Shown here: positions 21,217 through 29,968 of the stretch, piece after piece
Layout of the letters: every line of letters begins with the position of its first letter
How positions within the stretch are numbered: the stretch's first letter is position 1
Source of the DNA: Rhizophagus irregularis
Lineage: Eukaryota > Glomeromycota > Glomeromycetes > Glomerales > Glomeraceae
Direction of reading: 5' to 3'
Assembly: GCF_026210795.1 (NCBI RefSeq)
Contig: NC_089449.1
Location: 62,001 to 126,000, forward strand
DNA: 64,000 bases
The notes under the pieces: generated by a model
The model's database searches: none
What the model saw: only the letters and a program-made list of their open reading frames with translations
What the model was told of the DNA's origin: nothing
Translations under genes and position numbers: made by a program

Positions 21217-24200
21217 CGTTAAAAACACAGATTACAAAGCTTGCACATACATTGCAATCACAAGAGCAATATATAAAATACCTGTATGGTGTAATCGAGG
21301 GTCATGAATCTGAGATAGAAGAACTTAGGCAAAAAAATGCTGAGTTGCGTGCAAAGCTTAAGAAAGCATTAGAAACGGCATCACTAAAGGAGGAAGGGCT
21401 TCAAGCATTAGAACGTCAGCTGATTGAAGTTTATACTCTAAATATTCAACTCAAAGATCGAATAAAAGAACTTGCTAATAGACAACGGAAAAACATGGCA
21501 GCAATTCTTCCTGACCCTATTACAGAAATCTTAAATAATCGGACAACTATAGCAAATAGTGTAGCTGGTATTCGTATTCACCTTGATCGTACAACTATAG
21601 CAGCACACCCTCATATAAATCATTTATTTAACACTGCAAATGATAGTCTTGATGCCATTATCCGATATGCTAATGAGTTGCGAAATATTATAGAAGATCA
21701 AGATAATATGGAGGATAGACTTGAAGGTTTGTTAGATGATGCACATAACCGTAAAGAATATCTTAGACTGAAGCTTAATAATACATGTGCTACTATACTG
21801 AGAACAAGACGTACCTATGAGGATGCATATGCAAATGAAGTGCGTCATCGCCAACATTGGGAAGTCCTTGCAGCCAAAATACCAGATCCAATTGGCTAAC
21901 ATCCAGGCTCAATATGCTAACAGTCAAATCCAACTAGCTAATGTCCAGAGAGAACGTGATGAGAGTAGAAGAAATGCTCATAGATTATTACAGCGCTATA
22001 ATACTGAAACAGAACGAAGTAGAAGGCGGGCTAATGGTATCATTCAGCAAGCTCGAGCATGGAGAGGGCAATTTTTAAACTGTCGCAATCATGGTCAAAA
22101 TTTGCAAAATCAGGTCAATAATTTGAATCAACAGATTCTAGCATTACAAAATAACCCTCCGGTAATACAACAACTGATAATGGCAGGATATGCACCTAAA
22201 AAATTTAGAGGAGTATCGGGTGAAGATCCAGAACTTTGGCTTCAAGAATTCAGGCAATGGTGTGAGTCTGCTGGACTTGATCCTGCTGCTAATGCTAGAA
22301 CTCGTGTTAGGATTCATGGGGTCTTTGAGACTTTACTTGAAGATGATGCTAGAGATTGGTATGAAACACATATCAAAGGAAAAAATTGGGAATGTGTAAA
22401 TCTTCTGAATAATCTTGGTGTAGCTAACCTTGGTGCTGTTAATGGTATGAATAATGGTGCTATAGTAGGTGTAGCTGCAAATCAATTTCGTGGAGGGGCT
22501 GGTGCATTACATGGACAAGCAGCTGCAGTTAATACTATTACTGGTGCTAATTTTATACCTGATCATGCTGTATGAGATGAAGATTGGTCAATAGCCGAGG
22601 GTCGTCCTACTGATTTAGCTGTTAATAATCCTAATGCTAATAATGGGGGTACAATTGTAGCTCCTGGGATACGTATTGGACAATTAATATATCGTTTTAA
22701 GCATTACTTCTCTACTATAACATCTGAAAAGTCTAAGCTTGCATTTAATGCTATTGTTCAGGGTAGTGATGCTGTAAGTCGATTCTATTCTAAATTACGA
22801 AGAATGGTTAGGCTTGCATATCCAATACTTCCAGAGATAAATCAGAATGAATTAGTATGGCAACAGTTTTTAAATGGTCTTTCCAGTGAAAATAAGTTGG
22901 AGGCACGACGTATTGGTTTGGAAAATTCGGTTGCATCTATCCTGAATAAATTGGAAGAAATTGAGAGATACAGTACCTACTCCTATAGTTGCATATCAGG
23001 GTCCAACTTTAGTTTAGCGGATATTGAGAATCTTATAAATTCTAAAATTCCTGTGACTATGGCTAGATCATCTGCAGTACCAGTACCATCTTCTAGCCCC
23101 TTTTCAAGTCCTCAAAATGATACATCATTTCAGAGATTACTCGCTTTAGCATATAAATTAGGCCTTCCAAGAGATGTCGATATAAGTAAAGTAACCCTTA
23201 GTGATCTTGAAATATTCATTGATACAGAACTTAATAAAAATTTACCACCTGATCATATTTACCGTGGCAACCAGGTATTTGGTATAAGTTCAGGTACACG
23301 CAAACCAAAGAAATCGAAGAAATGCTCAAGTTGTGGAAAATCTGGTCATACTAAGAGTTCCTGTCCGAAATCTAAGAAGGGGAAGAGGAAAACAAATTAT
23401 GCACATGACTCTTCTGATCCCTCTGACTTGTCTAACTCTTCTGACTCCTTTGACTCCTCTGACAGTGATTCAGACTCTGGACATGCCTGCTATGGAATAA
23501 AAAAAAAGCCTACAGAAAGGAAACGTGTAGATAAAAAGACTACTGATAAGAAAAAATCACAACTTGAAAGGCAACGCATTATCTTTGAGGTTTTTATACA
23601 ACTCTTAAAGCTTCTGGTTCAATCCTTCGTTAATGCTGTACCAAAAGAGACTGTTATATCTGCTTACAATGCTCTGAATGCTGAATTCATTAATTATAAA
23701 GAACCAGTACTCAGTCAGCTTAAAGGTGAACCTTCGATAAAGACACGTGAAAAAGTTTGGGATAATGTTAAGGACCTTTTCACATCTATCCTTCATCCTA
23801 TGATTTCGGTTGTAACTAATAGTATGGCTGCAAATTTAATCCGTAAAAATGATGATGTTATATGTAATAATGACTTATGGTCTTCTATAGCAGGTATTGG
23901 AATTGTTAACCGCAAGTCTGCTAGTGATGTAGTCACTATTAAGACCAAAGTAGTCGCACCTGAGAGTGAAAAAGTCTTTAGTTATTCCTACGACAATTTT
24001 CGATACTGGTTCTGATAGTTCTCTGATATCTAACAATATTGTAAAGCGCCTAAATCTTGATGTTGATAGAAGTAATGCTCCTGACCTTAGTGGTGTTGCA
24101 ACAAAATCTGATACTATTGGGACAGTATATGGTCTTGGTATTCTTGTATATGATGGGGAGAACTCTAAAAAAATCGAAGATGACTTCATGGTTGTTAAAA

Positions 24201-24409
24201 GTGATAAGGACTTTTTATTGCTAGGTGTACCTTGGATTGATCGTGCTAATGTCATTCTAGATTTCCAAAATCGGCAACTGACCATCCCTCTATCATCACG
24301 TAAAAAAATTACCATTCCAATTTCTCTACATAAACGGAAAACTAACGTGACTTCCTTGCAGATGGATACTATCGACTTAAAAAAAATTCACACTCTCGAG
24401 GAAGATTAA
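21204..24409 (+). pseudogene. Gag-like coiled-coil / zinc-knuckle / aspartic-protease reading in Polinton D
   Basis: From a Met at 21204 a 230-residue coiled coil runs to 21899. Reading continues in the +1 frame (overlap 21817-21899) with more coiled coil (QIQLANVQRERDESRR). A retrotransposon-Gag-like segment follows, KKFRGVSGEDPELWLQEF to ARDWYETHI (about 22195-22375). After a TGA at 22573 the frame continues to a CCHC zinc knuckle CSSCGKSGHTKSSC (about 23320) and a Ser/Asp tract. The last part, in another frame (23966-24409), has a retropepsin-type motif FDTGSDSSLI and ends after a VPWIDRANVILDF strand. This order equals Gag plus protease of an LTR retrotransposon, without reverse transcriptase. 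The frame changes could be decay or programmed shifts. One coincides with an A-run near 23968, as in gag-pro junctions. Confidence 0.7.
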
Positions 24410-24525
24410 CCTGTCATCTATGTGGAGCAAATTTTGATTTTCCCTCTAAATTAAAGCGTCATCTTGCTAGAAAAAGTCCATGTATTTCCCAAATTTCTGC
24501 GGCAGTGGCGGGCAGTGATGGGTAG
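24346..24525 (+). pseudogene. C2H2-type zinc-finger fragment overlapping the protease end
   Basis: In the frame different from the protease a 59-codon open stretch reads LTCHLCGANF, then SKLKRHLARKSPC, the C-x2-C...H-x4-C finger often seen at protein starts in large DNA viruses and Polintons. It ends at a TAG inside a tandem repeat. There is no ATG in frame. A pyrimidine-AG (CTTCCTTGCAG at about 24351-24361) could be a splice acceptor. It is a fragment of a gene whose remainder is lost, or a 3' exon. Confidence 0.45.
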
Positions 24526-24640
24526 TAACAGGTAGTGCCCAAATTTTTTCGGCAGTGACAGATAGTAACAGGACAGTGCCCAAATTTTTTTGGCAGTGAC
24601 GGGCAGTAATAGGGCAGTGCCCAAATTTTTTGGCAGTGAT
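24488..24640 (+). repeat. Tandem repeat, about 41-50 bp unit x 3.5
   Basis: Units start CCCAAATTTTTT and continue GGCAGTGACGGGCAGTAA. Unit starts fall at 24488, 24538, 24579 and 24620. The repeat ends 16 bp before the F-box stop codon and marks the junction between the Gag/zinc-finger side and the F-box side of the Polinton. Confidence 0.8.
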
Positions 24641-24655
24641 TAGCCTTTACAAATA

Positions 24656-25168
24656 TTACATTTGCCATGTTACTCTGATTTCTAGGTCTTTACGGGTTTC
24701 TATGAGTTTTTCAATGGCATTTCTATTTTTAAAATATCGACTATATCTGATATCTATCATTCGAAGGTTTGGTAATATATGCAGAATTTCACTTAGCAAA
24801 TCTCTAACGTCACCTTTTCCACCATAGTATTGATAATCTATTATGCTAAGTTCCTGGATATTGGGGCAAGCTTGTAGCATTTTTACAATACAGATAGGCC
24901 ATAATAATACTCCATCCATATTAAGCTTTCTGATATATTTTCCACATACTGTCCCTGGTTTTGTGAGATGTTTGTACATTTGGAACTCCTTAATATTATA
25001 GCGGTTATAAAGGTCTGTTTCACCCCATAGGAGAGAGTTTGCTACTACAGCCCATTTTTGACACACTAATGCATAATTGCAAAGATAATGCCAACGGTAG
25101 TAAGTACCTTCATATAAAGTTTTGAATATCTTTTCTAAAAGTTCGAAAGGTAAGCTATTGTTTGTCAT
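24656..25168 (-). CDS. F-box protein carried by Polinton D
   Basis: An intact 170-codon frame from ATG at 25168 to TAA at 24656. The N-terminus LPFELLEKIF...LVCQKW...SLLW (residues 5-50) is an F-box, the Skp1-binding module of SCF ubiquitin ligases. Short Leu-rich stretches follow (IRKLNMDGVLLWP, IQELSIIDYQYYG, LPNLRMIDIRYS), as in the F-box/LRR proteins that are abundant in this fungus. It is shorter than the host-type F-box protein at 50750-52342, so the LRR part may be truncated at the tandem repeat. A motif TCTAATTAAATAAAAC (25198-25213, minus) lies 29 nt upstream, matching the promoter motif of other Polinton genes. It is open although the polymerase is wrecked. Role inferred: diverting host ubiquitination. 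Not shown. Confidence 0.75.
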   Translation of the reverse strand: MTNNSLPFELLEKIFKTLYEGTYYRWHYLCNYALVCQKWAVVANSLLWGETDLYNRYNIKEFQMYKHLTKPGTVCGKYIRKLNMDGVLLWPICIVKMLQACPNIQELSIIDYQYYGGKGDVRDLLSEILHILPNLRMIDIRYSRYFKNRNAIEKLIETRKDLEIRVTWQM

Positions 25169-25197
25169 GGTATCTCATATGAGATATTGATGAAGAA

Positions 25198-25213
25198 GTT
25201 TTATTTAATTAGA
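25198..25213 (-). promoter_or_regulatory. Promoter-like motif of the F-box gene
   Basis: The minus-strand sequence TCTAATTAAATAAAAC differs from the polymerase motif TCTAATTGAATAAAAG at two positions. It lies 29 nt before the F-box ATG. Confidence 0.5.
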
Positions 25214-25273
25214 TTTTTTTCTTAGGATAAAATAATTTGAACATTTCTTTTCTATCAATAGAAAAAACCAGAC

Positions 25274-26779
25274 ATGCTTACTTTTAGTGAACTTACTCCA
25301 TCTCTTACTGTTACTGAATTTAAGATCAATGTTGAAGGGCTTGATTACACCGTGCTTGGTCATAAGCTTGAACCTACTAAGGATGTTATTGCCATTAATA
25401 GCAACTTTATTCATAAAGCTTTTGAGGGTTATGAACAGTACTTGTCTAAACCAAAAGGTGAGAGGCGATGCAGACGAAGTACACCTGACAATCCATTAAA
25501 TAGACGGCGACGTACAGGGGATGGTAGTACTTTTAATGCATGCATTGAGTTTGTTATTATCTTAGCTGATACTTTACATACTATTCGTTATTTTCCTAAA
25601 TCTGGTAGTATCTAGGGGATAGGTAAATATACGAGGGGCCAACTCAAGGTTACACAAGCCATGGTCATAAGACCAGAACTGAAGCCTATAGTAATTTTAT
25701 AAGTAACTATATTAAAATTCAAAAATACCCCATGTTTAAAGCGAGAAATGGGCCGATAATCAATATGATCTATGAAAAAAAAATTAGCCCCCGAAAATGA
25801 CAAAATCCAAAACTACACAAATATATAATTTTTGTCAAGGTTTCGCTTCTATATATTTCAAAAAACTTGATCGGCTATTTTAAATACCTCAATAATATAT
25901 AAAAGTTTATTAAATACTTGAAAATAATGCACAACGAAAGAAGAAAACACTATTTTTAAATGTTTTAAGCGAAAAAAAAAATTATTTTTTTATTGAAATC
26001 TCAAAAAAAAAAAGTTTGTAATTTCTAACTTCCTATTGTCATGTAATAAAACATATAAAAATATGAAAGAAATTAACCAGTGGTCCAATTTGGATGAAAA
26101 AACTTCGTCTATATAAAGCTAATATGAACAAACTTAACTTCTGAGATCAGCTACTTTCTTATGTGTGCGTGTCGAAAAAAATAAAAAAAAGCGAAATTTT
26201 AATATGAAATTTCATTTGTGTAACCAATTTATGAAGGCTTCAGTTCAATCGGTAATTGATCAGCCTGTGTAACCTTGAGTTGGCCCCCCCCGTATATTTA
26301 CCTATCCCCTAGGTAGTATACAAGTTTTCGGGTCTTTTGATCCTGTTGCTATCTTCTTACGTTACCTTTCTGAATGTTCCCTACCTGAATTTTCTTCTGT
26401 AGAACTTGTGGGTGAAAATAAGGCTCTCCTGCGCAATTATAAATTTGTGATTAATATTGGGGGTGATAAGTTTATTAATCTTTCTACCCTTAGCATATGC
26501 TTTAGAATCTATAGATGGTATTCGTGAGATTCTTCCCTTTCCGATAAAGTATATTAAGAATGATGCAGGTGATATTCATTCTAAAATTGCTATAATCTTT
26601 ACTTCAAAGATTCGGGTACATATCTGGCCTAAATCTGGTAAGGTTAATACTGTATATTTGGCACTAAGACTGAATTGGATGCTGATATGGTTTATAAGTT
26701 CTTACAGACGTTGTTTTCTAATCCATATGATTTTGGAGATTTTATTTGTGATGCACCTATTCCAGATTGTGAGAGGTAA
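25274..26779 (+). pseudogene. TBP-like (TATA-binding-protein-like) factor of Polinton D, broken by a MITE
   Basis: Reading starts at ATG 25274 and is cut by the MITE at 25612-26311, which brings a stop at 25613. The sequence resumes at 26320 and ends at a TAA (26777-26779). Two internally similar blocks appear: HTIRYFPKSGSI followed by QVFG in the first half, and RVHIWPKSGKVN followed by an FGTKTE-like string in the second. A bipartite repeat with hydrophobic-x-x-SGK-x-x-x-x-G is the TBP core pattern, and TBP-like genes are known in large DNA viruses. A conserved-looking GDGSTFNACIE stretch precedes the first block. Two further single-base frame changes lie near 26490 and 26655. The family is inferred from pattern only; another viral transcription factor is possible. 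Confidence 0.5.
25612..26311. mobile_element. 700-bp MITE inside the TBP-like gene
   Basis: Inverted ends of about 44 bp begin TAGGGGATAGGTAAATATAC and include GGGGCCAACTCAAGGTTACAC on both sides (poly-C length differs). The flanking octamer GGTAGTAT occurs at 25604-25611 and 26312-26319. If the element is taken as fully symmetric the duplication shrinks to 7 bp. An 8-bp duplication suggests hAT. The interior is AT-rich and non-coding. Insertion plus duplication totals 708 nt, so the reading frame after it is unchanged, though the MITE itself supplies stops. Confidence 0.75.
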
Positions 26780-26798
26780 AAAATGGTTTCACTGAAAA

Positions 26799-27482
26799 CT
26801 AGAAACCCTCTATTTGTAAAATCCAGCAATCGCATTCCTGACTTCTTGTTGGCATAAGACATTCGTCACATAGAGTTATAGCCAACTCATTTTTTAGCCT
26901 ATCCAGTTGACTCTCAGTAGTCGGTGCAAGATTTTGGTAGTATTCATTGAATTCATTCTGCTCTTCTTCATTTATGTCTTCATCTATATCTTCATCTGTG
27001 TCTTCATCCATATCTTCATCTCCTTTAATATGATAGATGCTGAATTCATTTCTATATTCATCATTAGGATTTGTGAATATTCTTTGTATATTGTAATCTA
27101 TAATGTTGAATGTTGTAGGTTTCTTTTTTGATAATATTTCTACTAAGTCTAATAATGCATATGCTAATTCTTTATCCTCTGAGAAGTTCTTAATGATATC
27201 TGAAAATCTTTCATATATTGCCATCTCATCTGGTAGAATAGAATATCTTATTCGTGATAAAAGTGATGGATGTATCCATATATCATCACCTTCTAACATC
27301 TCATCAAATATTTCTACTAGCTCTTCTAATCCAGATACTAACATACTTTCTTTGCTAAATTCGGAATCTAAAGCTTTTAAATATGCTATATCTAAATACC
27401 ACATTATTTCCTTTACCCATTCTTCTATGTTGAGTTCAAACTGGCCTAGTATACGTCTTAGTGATGGTCTGTATTGTGACAT
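26799..27482 (-). CDS. Acidic protein at the right end of Polinton D, unknown function
   Basis: An intact 227-codon frame from ATG at 27482. The N-terminal two thirds are predicted helical and Leu/Glu-rich. Residues about 153-175 form an acidic repeat (DEDMDEDTDEDIDEDINEEE). The C-terminus has CDECLMPTRSQECDCW, a possible zinc site with four Cys in sixteen residues. The promoter-like motif (27507-27520, minus) lies 24 nt upstream, inside the right TIR. It converges with the TBP-like gene (20 bp gap). I recognise no family. Position and composition are like the left-end gene, which also ends in an acidic tail. Confidence 0.65.
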   Translation of the reverse strand: MSQYRPSLRRILGQFELNIEEWVKEIMWYLDIAYLKALDSEFSKESMLVSGLEELVEIFDEMLEGDDIWIHPSLLSRIRYSILPDEMAIYERFSDIIKNFSEDKELAYALLDLVEILSKKKPTTFNIIDYNIQRIFTNPNDEYRNEFSIYHIKGDEDMDEDTDEDIDEDINEEEQNEFNEYYQNLAPTTESQLDRLKNELAITLCDECLMPTRSQECDCWILQIEGF

Positions 27483-27506
27483 CTTGTAAACCTTTTATAT
27501 ATGAAT

Positions 27507-27520
27507 CTTTTATTCAATTA
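27507..27520 (-). promoter_or_regulatory. Promoter-like motif TAATTGAATAAAAG, right TIR
   Basis: Identical to the copy in the left TIR and to the one before the polymerase. It lies 24 nt upstream of the acidic-protein ATG. Confidence 0.55.
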
Positions 27521-27971
27521 CATTTTTTCTCGGTATAAGGGTAATTGCTTGCCTTGCTATTCCGCTCTATTGACTCCATGGCTGGTTTCCTGGATGGGTT
27601 AATATTTCTTTACCTTTTTTGGCTCCATTGGCTTTGAAATCCTATTTCTTGTTCGGTTGGGGGTAAGTAGGTGAAAATATTAATAAACGATTTAGATTAT
27701 GAAATAAGTAGGATATAAGTGAATTAGATTATGAGATAAGTAGGATATAAGTAGGTAAAAATATAAAAAAGGTGATATAAGTAGGTGAAAAATGTAAAAA
27801 GGTGACCCGGATTGGACCCACAGCCGGTGGGAGAGCAACGGGGATAGCAAAAAAAAGGTTGTCAGGATTGGACCCACAGCCGATGGGAGAGCAACAAGGG
27901 GATAGCAAGAAAAAGGTAACCAGGATTGGACTCCGAGGAAAGTGAGCCAGAACTGGCATTTATATACTACT
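27507..27971 (-). repeat. Right terminal inverted repeat of Polinton D
   Basis: Reverse complement of the left repeat. The match begins at the promoter-like motif (27507-27520) and continues to the outer end. Confidence 0.9.
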
Positions 27972-28220
27972 TATCCCTAACTAGACTGCGGGTTTGCATT
28001 TTTTTGTGGCGCAGTAGGACCAGTCCTGAAGACCAACTAGTCCTCATATCAGTCTTCATATAATAAATGATTTTTATATTGAATAAATCTATTAATCTGA
28101 TGAAAGTCTTTATAAAATAATATAAAGACTGACCAATTCTAAATCAATAAACAATGACAATCACTTCTCCTCACTTGTAGAGTTGCCTGTCAAAACGCCA
28201 ACTCCAAAAAAGCGTTTAAG

Positions 28221-28495
28221 TAGAATATCTCGTCATCTAGTAATCTTAAAATAATGAAACTACTACCATTCGAATCATCTTAATGAGACGCGTCAAATGG
28301 TGGCTAAATCATATTTCCAGGATCGATAGATAGCTGGCAATTATTGAATTTGTTATCAAATAGTTTTGCTGATGTAATTTTTTTTCTATCGATTATAAAA
28401 TAATGATTTTGATACCATTTGACGCGTCTCATTAAGACGATTCGAATGGTGGTAGTTTCATATTTTTATAATCACTGGATGGTGAGATATTATGA
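28221..28495. repeat. Foldback sequence inside element A
   Basis: The left arm holds ATGAAACTACTACCATTCGA and GAGACGCGTCAAATGGT, and the right arm holds their near-exact complements (28411-28461). Weaker complementarity extends outward to about 28221 and 28495. It has a loop of about 110 bp. Either a nested foldback MITE or a subterminal palindrome of element A. Confidence 0.6.
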
Positions 28496-28911
28496 TTATT
28501 ATCACCAATACAATAATAGTAAGTGCATGATGCATGTGATGATCATTTGCAAAAAAAAATTTGTATATTTAAAAACATCACGATTAGTGTTCATATTTAT
28601 AAAACAAGGCTATTTCTAATAAAGTTAAGGAAAAAAATTTTTTTATTTGTAAAAAAAAAGAAAAAAGACTGATTGGTCTTAAAAAGACTGCAGTCCTTAA
28701 AAAACCTGATGTCTTATTATATGTGATACAGGACAAAAGACCGTGGTCCTACACTAAGATGGACCAGTCTGTCTTTTTATAGTGTAGGACTGTAGGACCG
28801 CAGTCTTTTAGGACCGATGACCATCTTTACCTTAATACCCCTGAACTTCGTTCAACTACTAACCCCCTTAAAAATAAAATAACAGAGAGCAGAGAGTGTA
28901 GTTAACTAAAA

Positions 28912-29155
28912 TAAGGTTGCTTGCCGAAACCTAGGGGTTTAGGCAAGATGGCGTTTTGCCGAAAAGCGAAATTCTGCTGAAACTATATTAAAGTTATATT
29001 AAAAAACTGGCAAAACTTTAGAGAATGGCGAAACTGCTGAAACTTATTATAAATGCCGAAACTGCTGAAACTCTGCCAAAACTATAATAAATCTATAGTA
29101 AAATTTTGACGAAACTAATCGTAGGATTTTGAAAAGGTTTAAACAAGCAACCTTA
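28912..29155 (-). mobile_element. hAT-type MITE, copy 2 (reverse orientation)
   Basis: Begins TAAGGTTGCTTG and ends CAAGCAACCTTA. It is flanked by the 8-bp repeat AACTAAAA (28904-28911 and 29156-29163). The interior is the reverse complement of copy 1, with few differences. It lies 82 bp outside element A. Confidence 0.85.
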
Positions 29156-29209
29156 AACTAAAACTATAAAACCCTGCATATTCGTTTTAAAATAAATATT
29201 TGATTGTAT

Positions 29210-29402
29210 TTGCAGTAATAAATCTTTAAATTCTGCTAACTAGGTAGATTGATTTTGTGACTTCCATTCCTGCTGAAGTGATTATAGGAATCTGGCAACC
29301 TGACCTGACCTTTATAAGCATTTTTAGATGTCCTACAGTAACAGTCTTTTAATTCTGCTGGCTAAATGGATTAACCCATTCCTGCTAAGGTAATTATAGG
29401 AG
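29210..29402 (+). repeat. Imperfect direct duplication, about 75-80 bp units
   Basis: GCAGTAATAAATC...TTCTGCTAACTAGGTAGATT...CATTCCTGCTGAAG (29210-29292) recurs in altered form at 29333-29402 (CAGTAACAGTC...TTCTGCTGGCTAAATGGATT...CATTCCTGCTAAGG). No coding content. Confidence 0.45.
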
Positions 29403-29968
29403 GGAGTGCACACTTATAAGTACACTAACTGCCTCAAAATTTTATTTAAAGATTTTGAGTTTGGGAATTATTTTGAATAGAAGAAGTCATGTGATATGAC
29501 ATAAATCACATAATGAAGAATTAAGATCAACTAAAAATGTAAGAATTCTTCTATACATAAAAGGAAAAGAAACCAAGTAAGAAAATTGAGTTTATTTGAA
29601 GTAATGTTGTTGGGACATGTGGTAAACTTCACATAAAGAAGGGTAGTTCCTAATTTTTTTAATGTACAGTACAGTTAGAGATGTTATGTAGTTTGATCTG
29701 AACCAGTTTAACCTGAGTTTGAGCTTAACTAATATGGTTAATCTAAAACTGGTTAGTTTACTAGTTTGAACCAAGTCTATCAATCTGTTCTTTATACTAG
29801 TTTAAAACCAAGTTTATCAACCGGTTCTTCAGTCAAATCAGAATAAACTCGTCAAGACTTTTTTAATCTCATTTCTCAGTTTATAAATTTCGCAACATTT
29901 ATTTCTCTGTAAATCCTTATAATAAACTTTCACAACATAATTTTTCTTAACTTATATTCAAGTTTATA

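Larger units (their letters stand above)
15109..27971. mobile_element. Polinton/Maverick D, 12.9 kb, full-length but decayed
   Basis: The element starts AGTAGTATATAAATGCCAG and ends with the complement, so it has the 5'-AG terminus usual for Polintons. TIRs are about 464 bp. The flanking hexamers CATCCC (15103-15108) and TATCCC (27972-27977) are a 6-bp target duplication with one C/T difference, the expected Polinton length. It carries the two Polinton hallmarks, protein-primed DNA polymerase B and a retroviral-like integrase, plus a Gag-like reading, an F-box gene, a TBP-like gene and an acidic protein. Packaging ATPase, capsid and adenain-like protease genes were not recognised. It lies two bases inside the right end of element B. 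Confidence 0.9.
10278..27979 (-). mobile_element. Nested element B: hAT-like with BED-finger remnant
   Basis: The left end TAGGAATGGG and the complement of the right end (TAGGGATGGGCG once Polinton D is removed) form short inverted ends, followed by GGTTAATTAAC repeats on both sides. Flanking octamers ACCAGATC (10270-10277) and ACTAGACT (27980-27987) match at five of eight positions with three transitions, so the target duplication is only suggestive. B's own DNA amounts to about 570 bp (10278-10366 and 14627-15108 plus the last bases). It includes a minus-strand BED zinc-finger start. Element C and Polinton D are inserted in it. Confidence 0.5.
10204..28829. mobile_element. Outer nested element A: hAT-type, non-autonomous
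   Basis: The left end TAAGGATGGTCATC is matched by the complement of the right end GATGACCATCTTTA (one mismatch). It is flanked by the perfect 8-bp direct repeat CCTTAATA (10196-10203 and 28830-28837). Both terminal regions are full of GTCCTA/GACTG-type subterminal repeats. Only about 70 bp on the left and 850 bp on the right belong to A itself. Everything between is younger inserted DNA (element B with C and Polinton D). No transposase of its own is seen. Confidence 0.75.
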
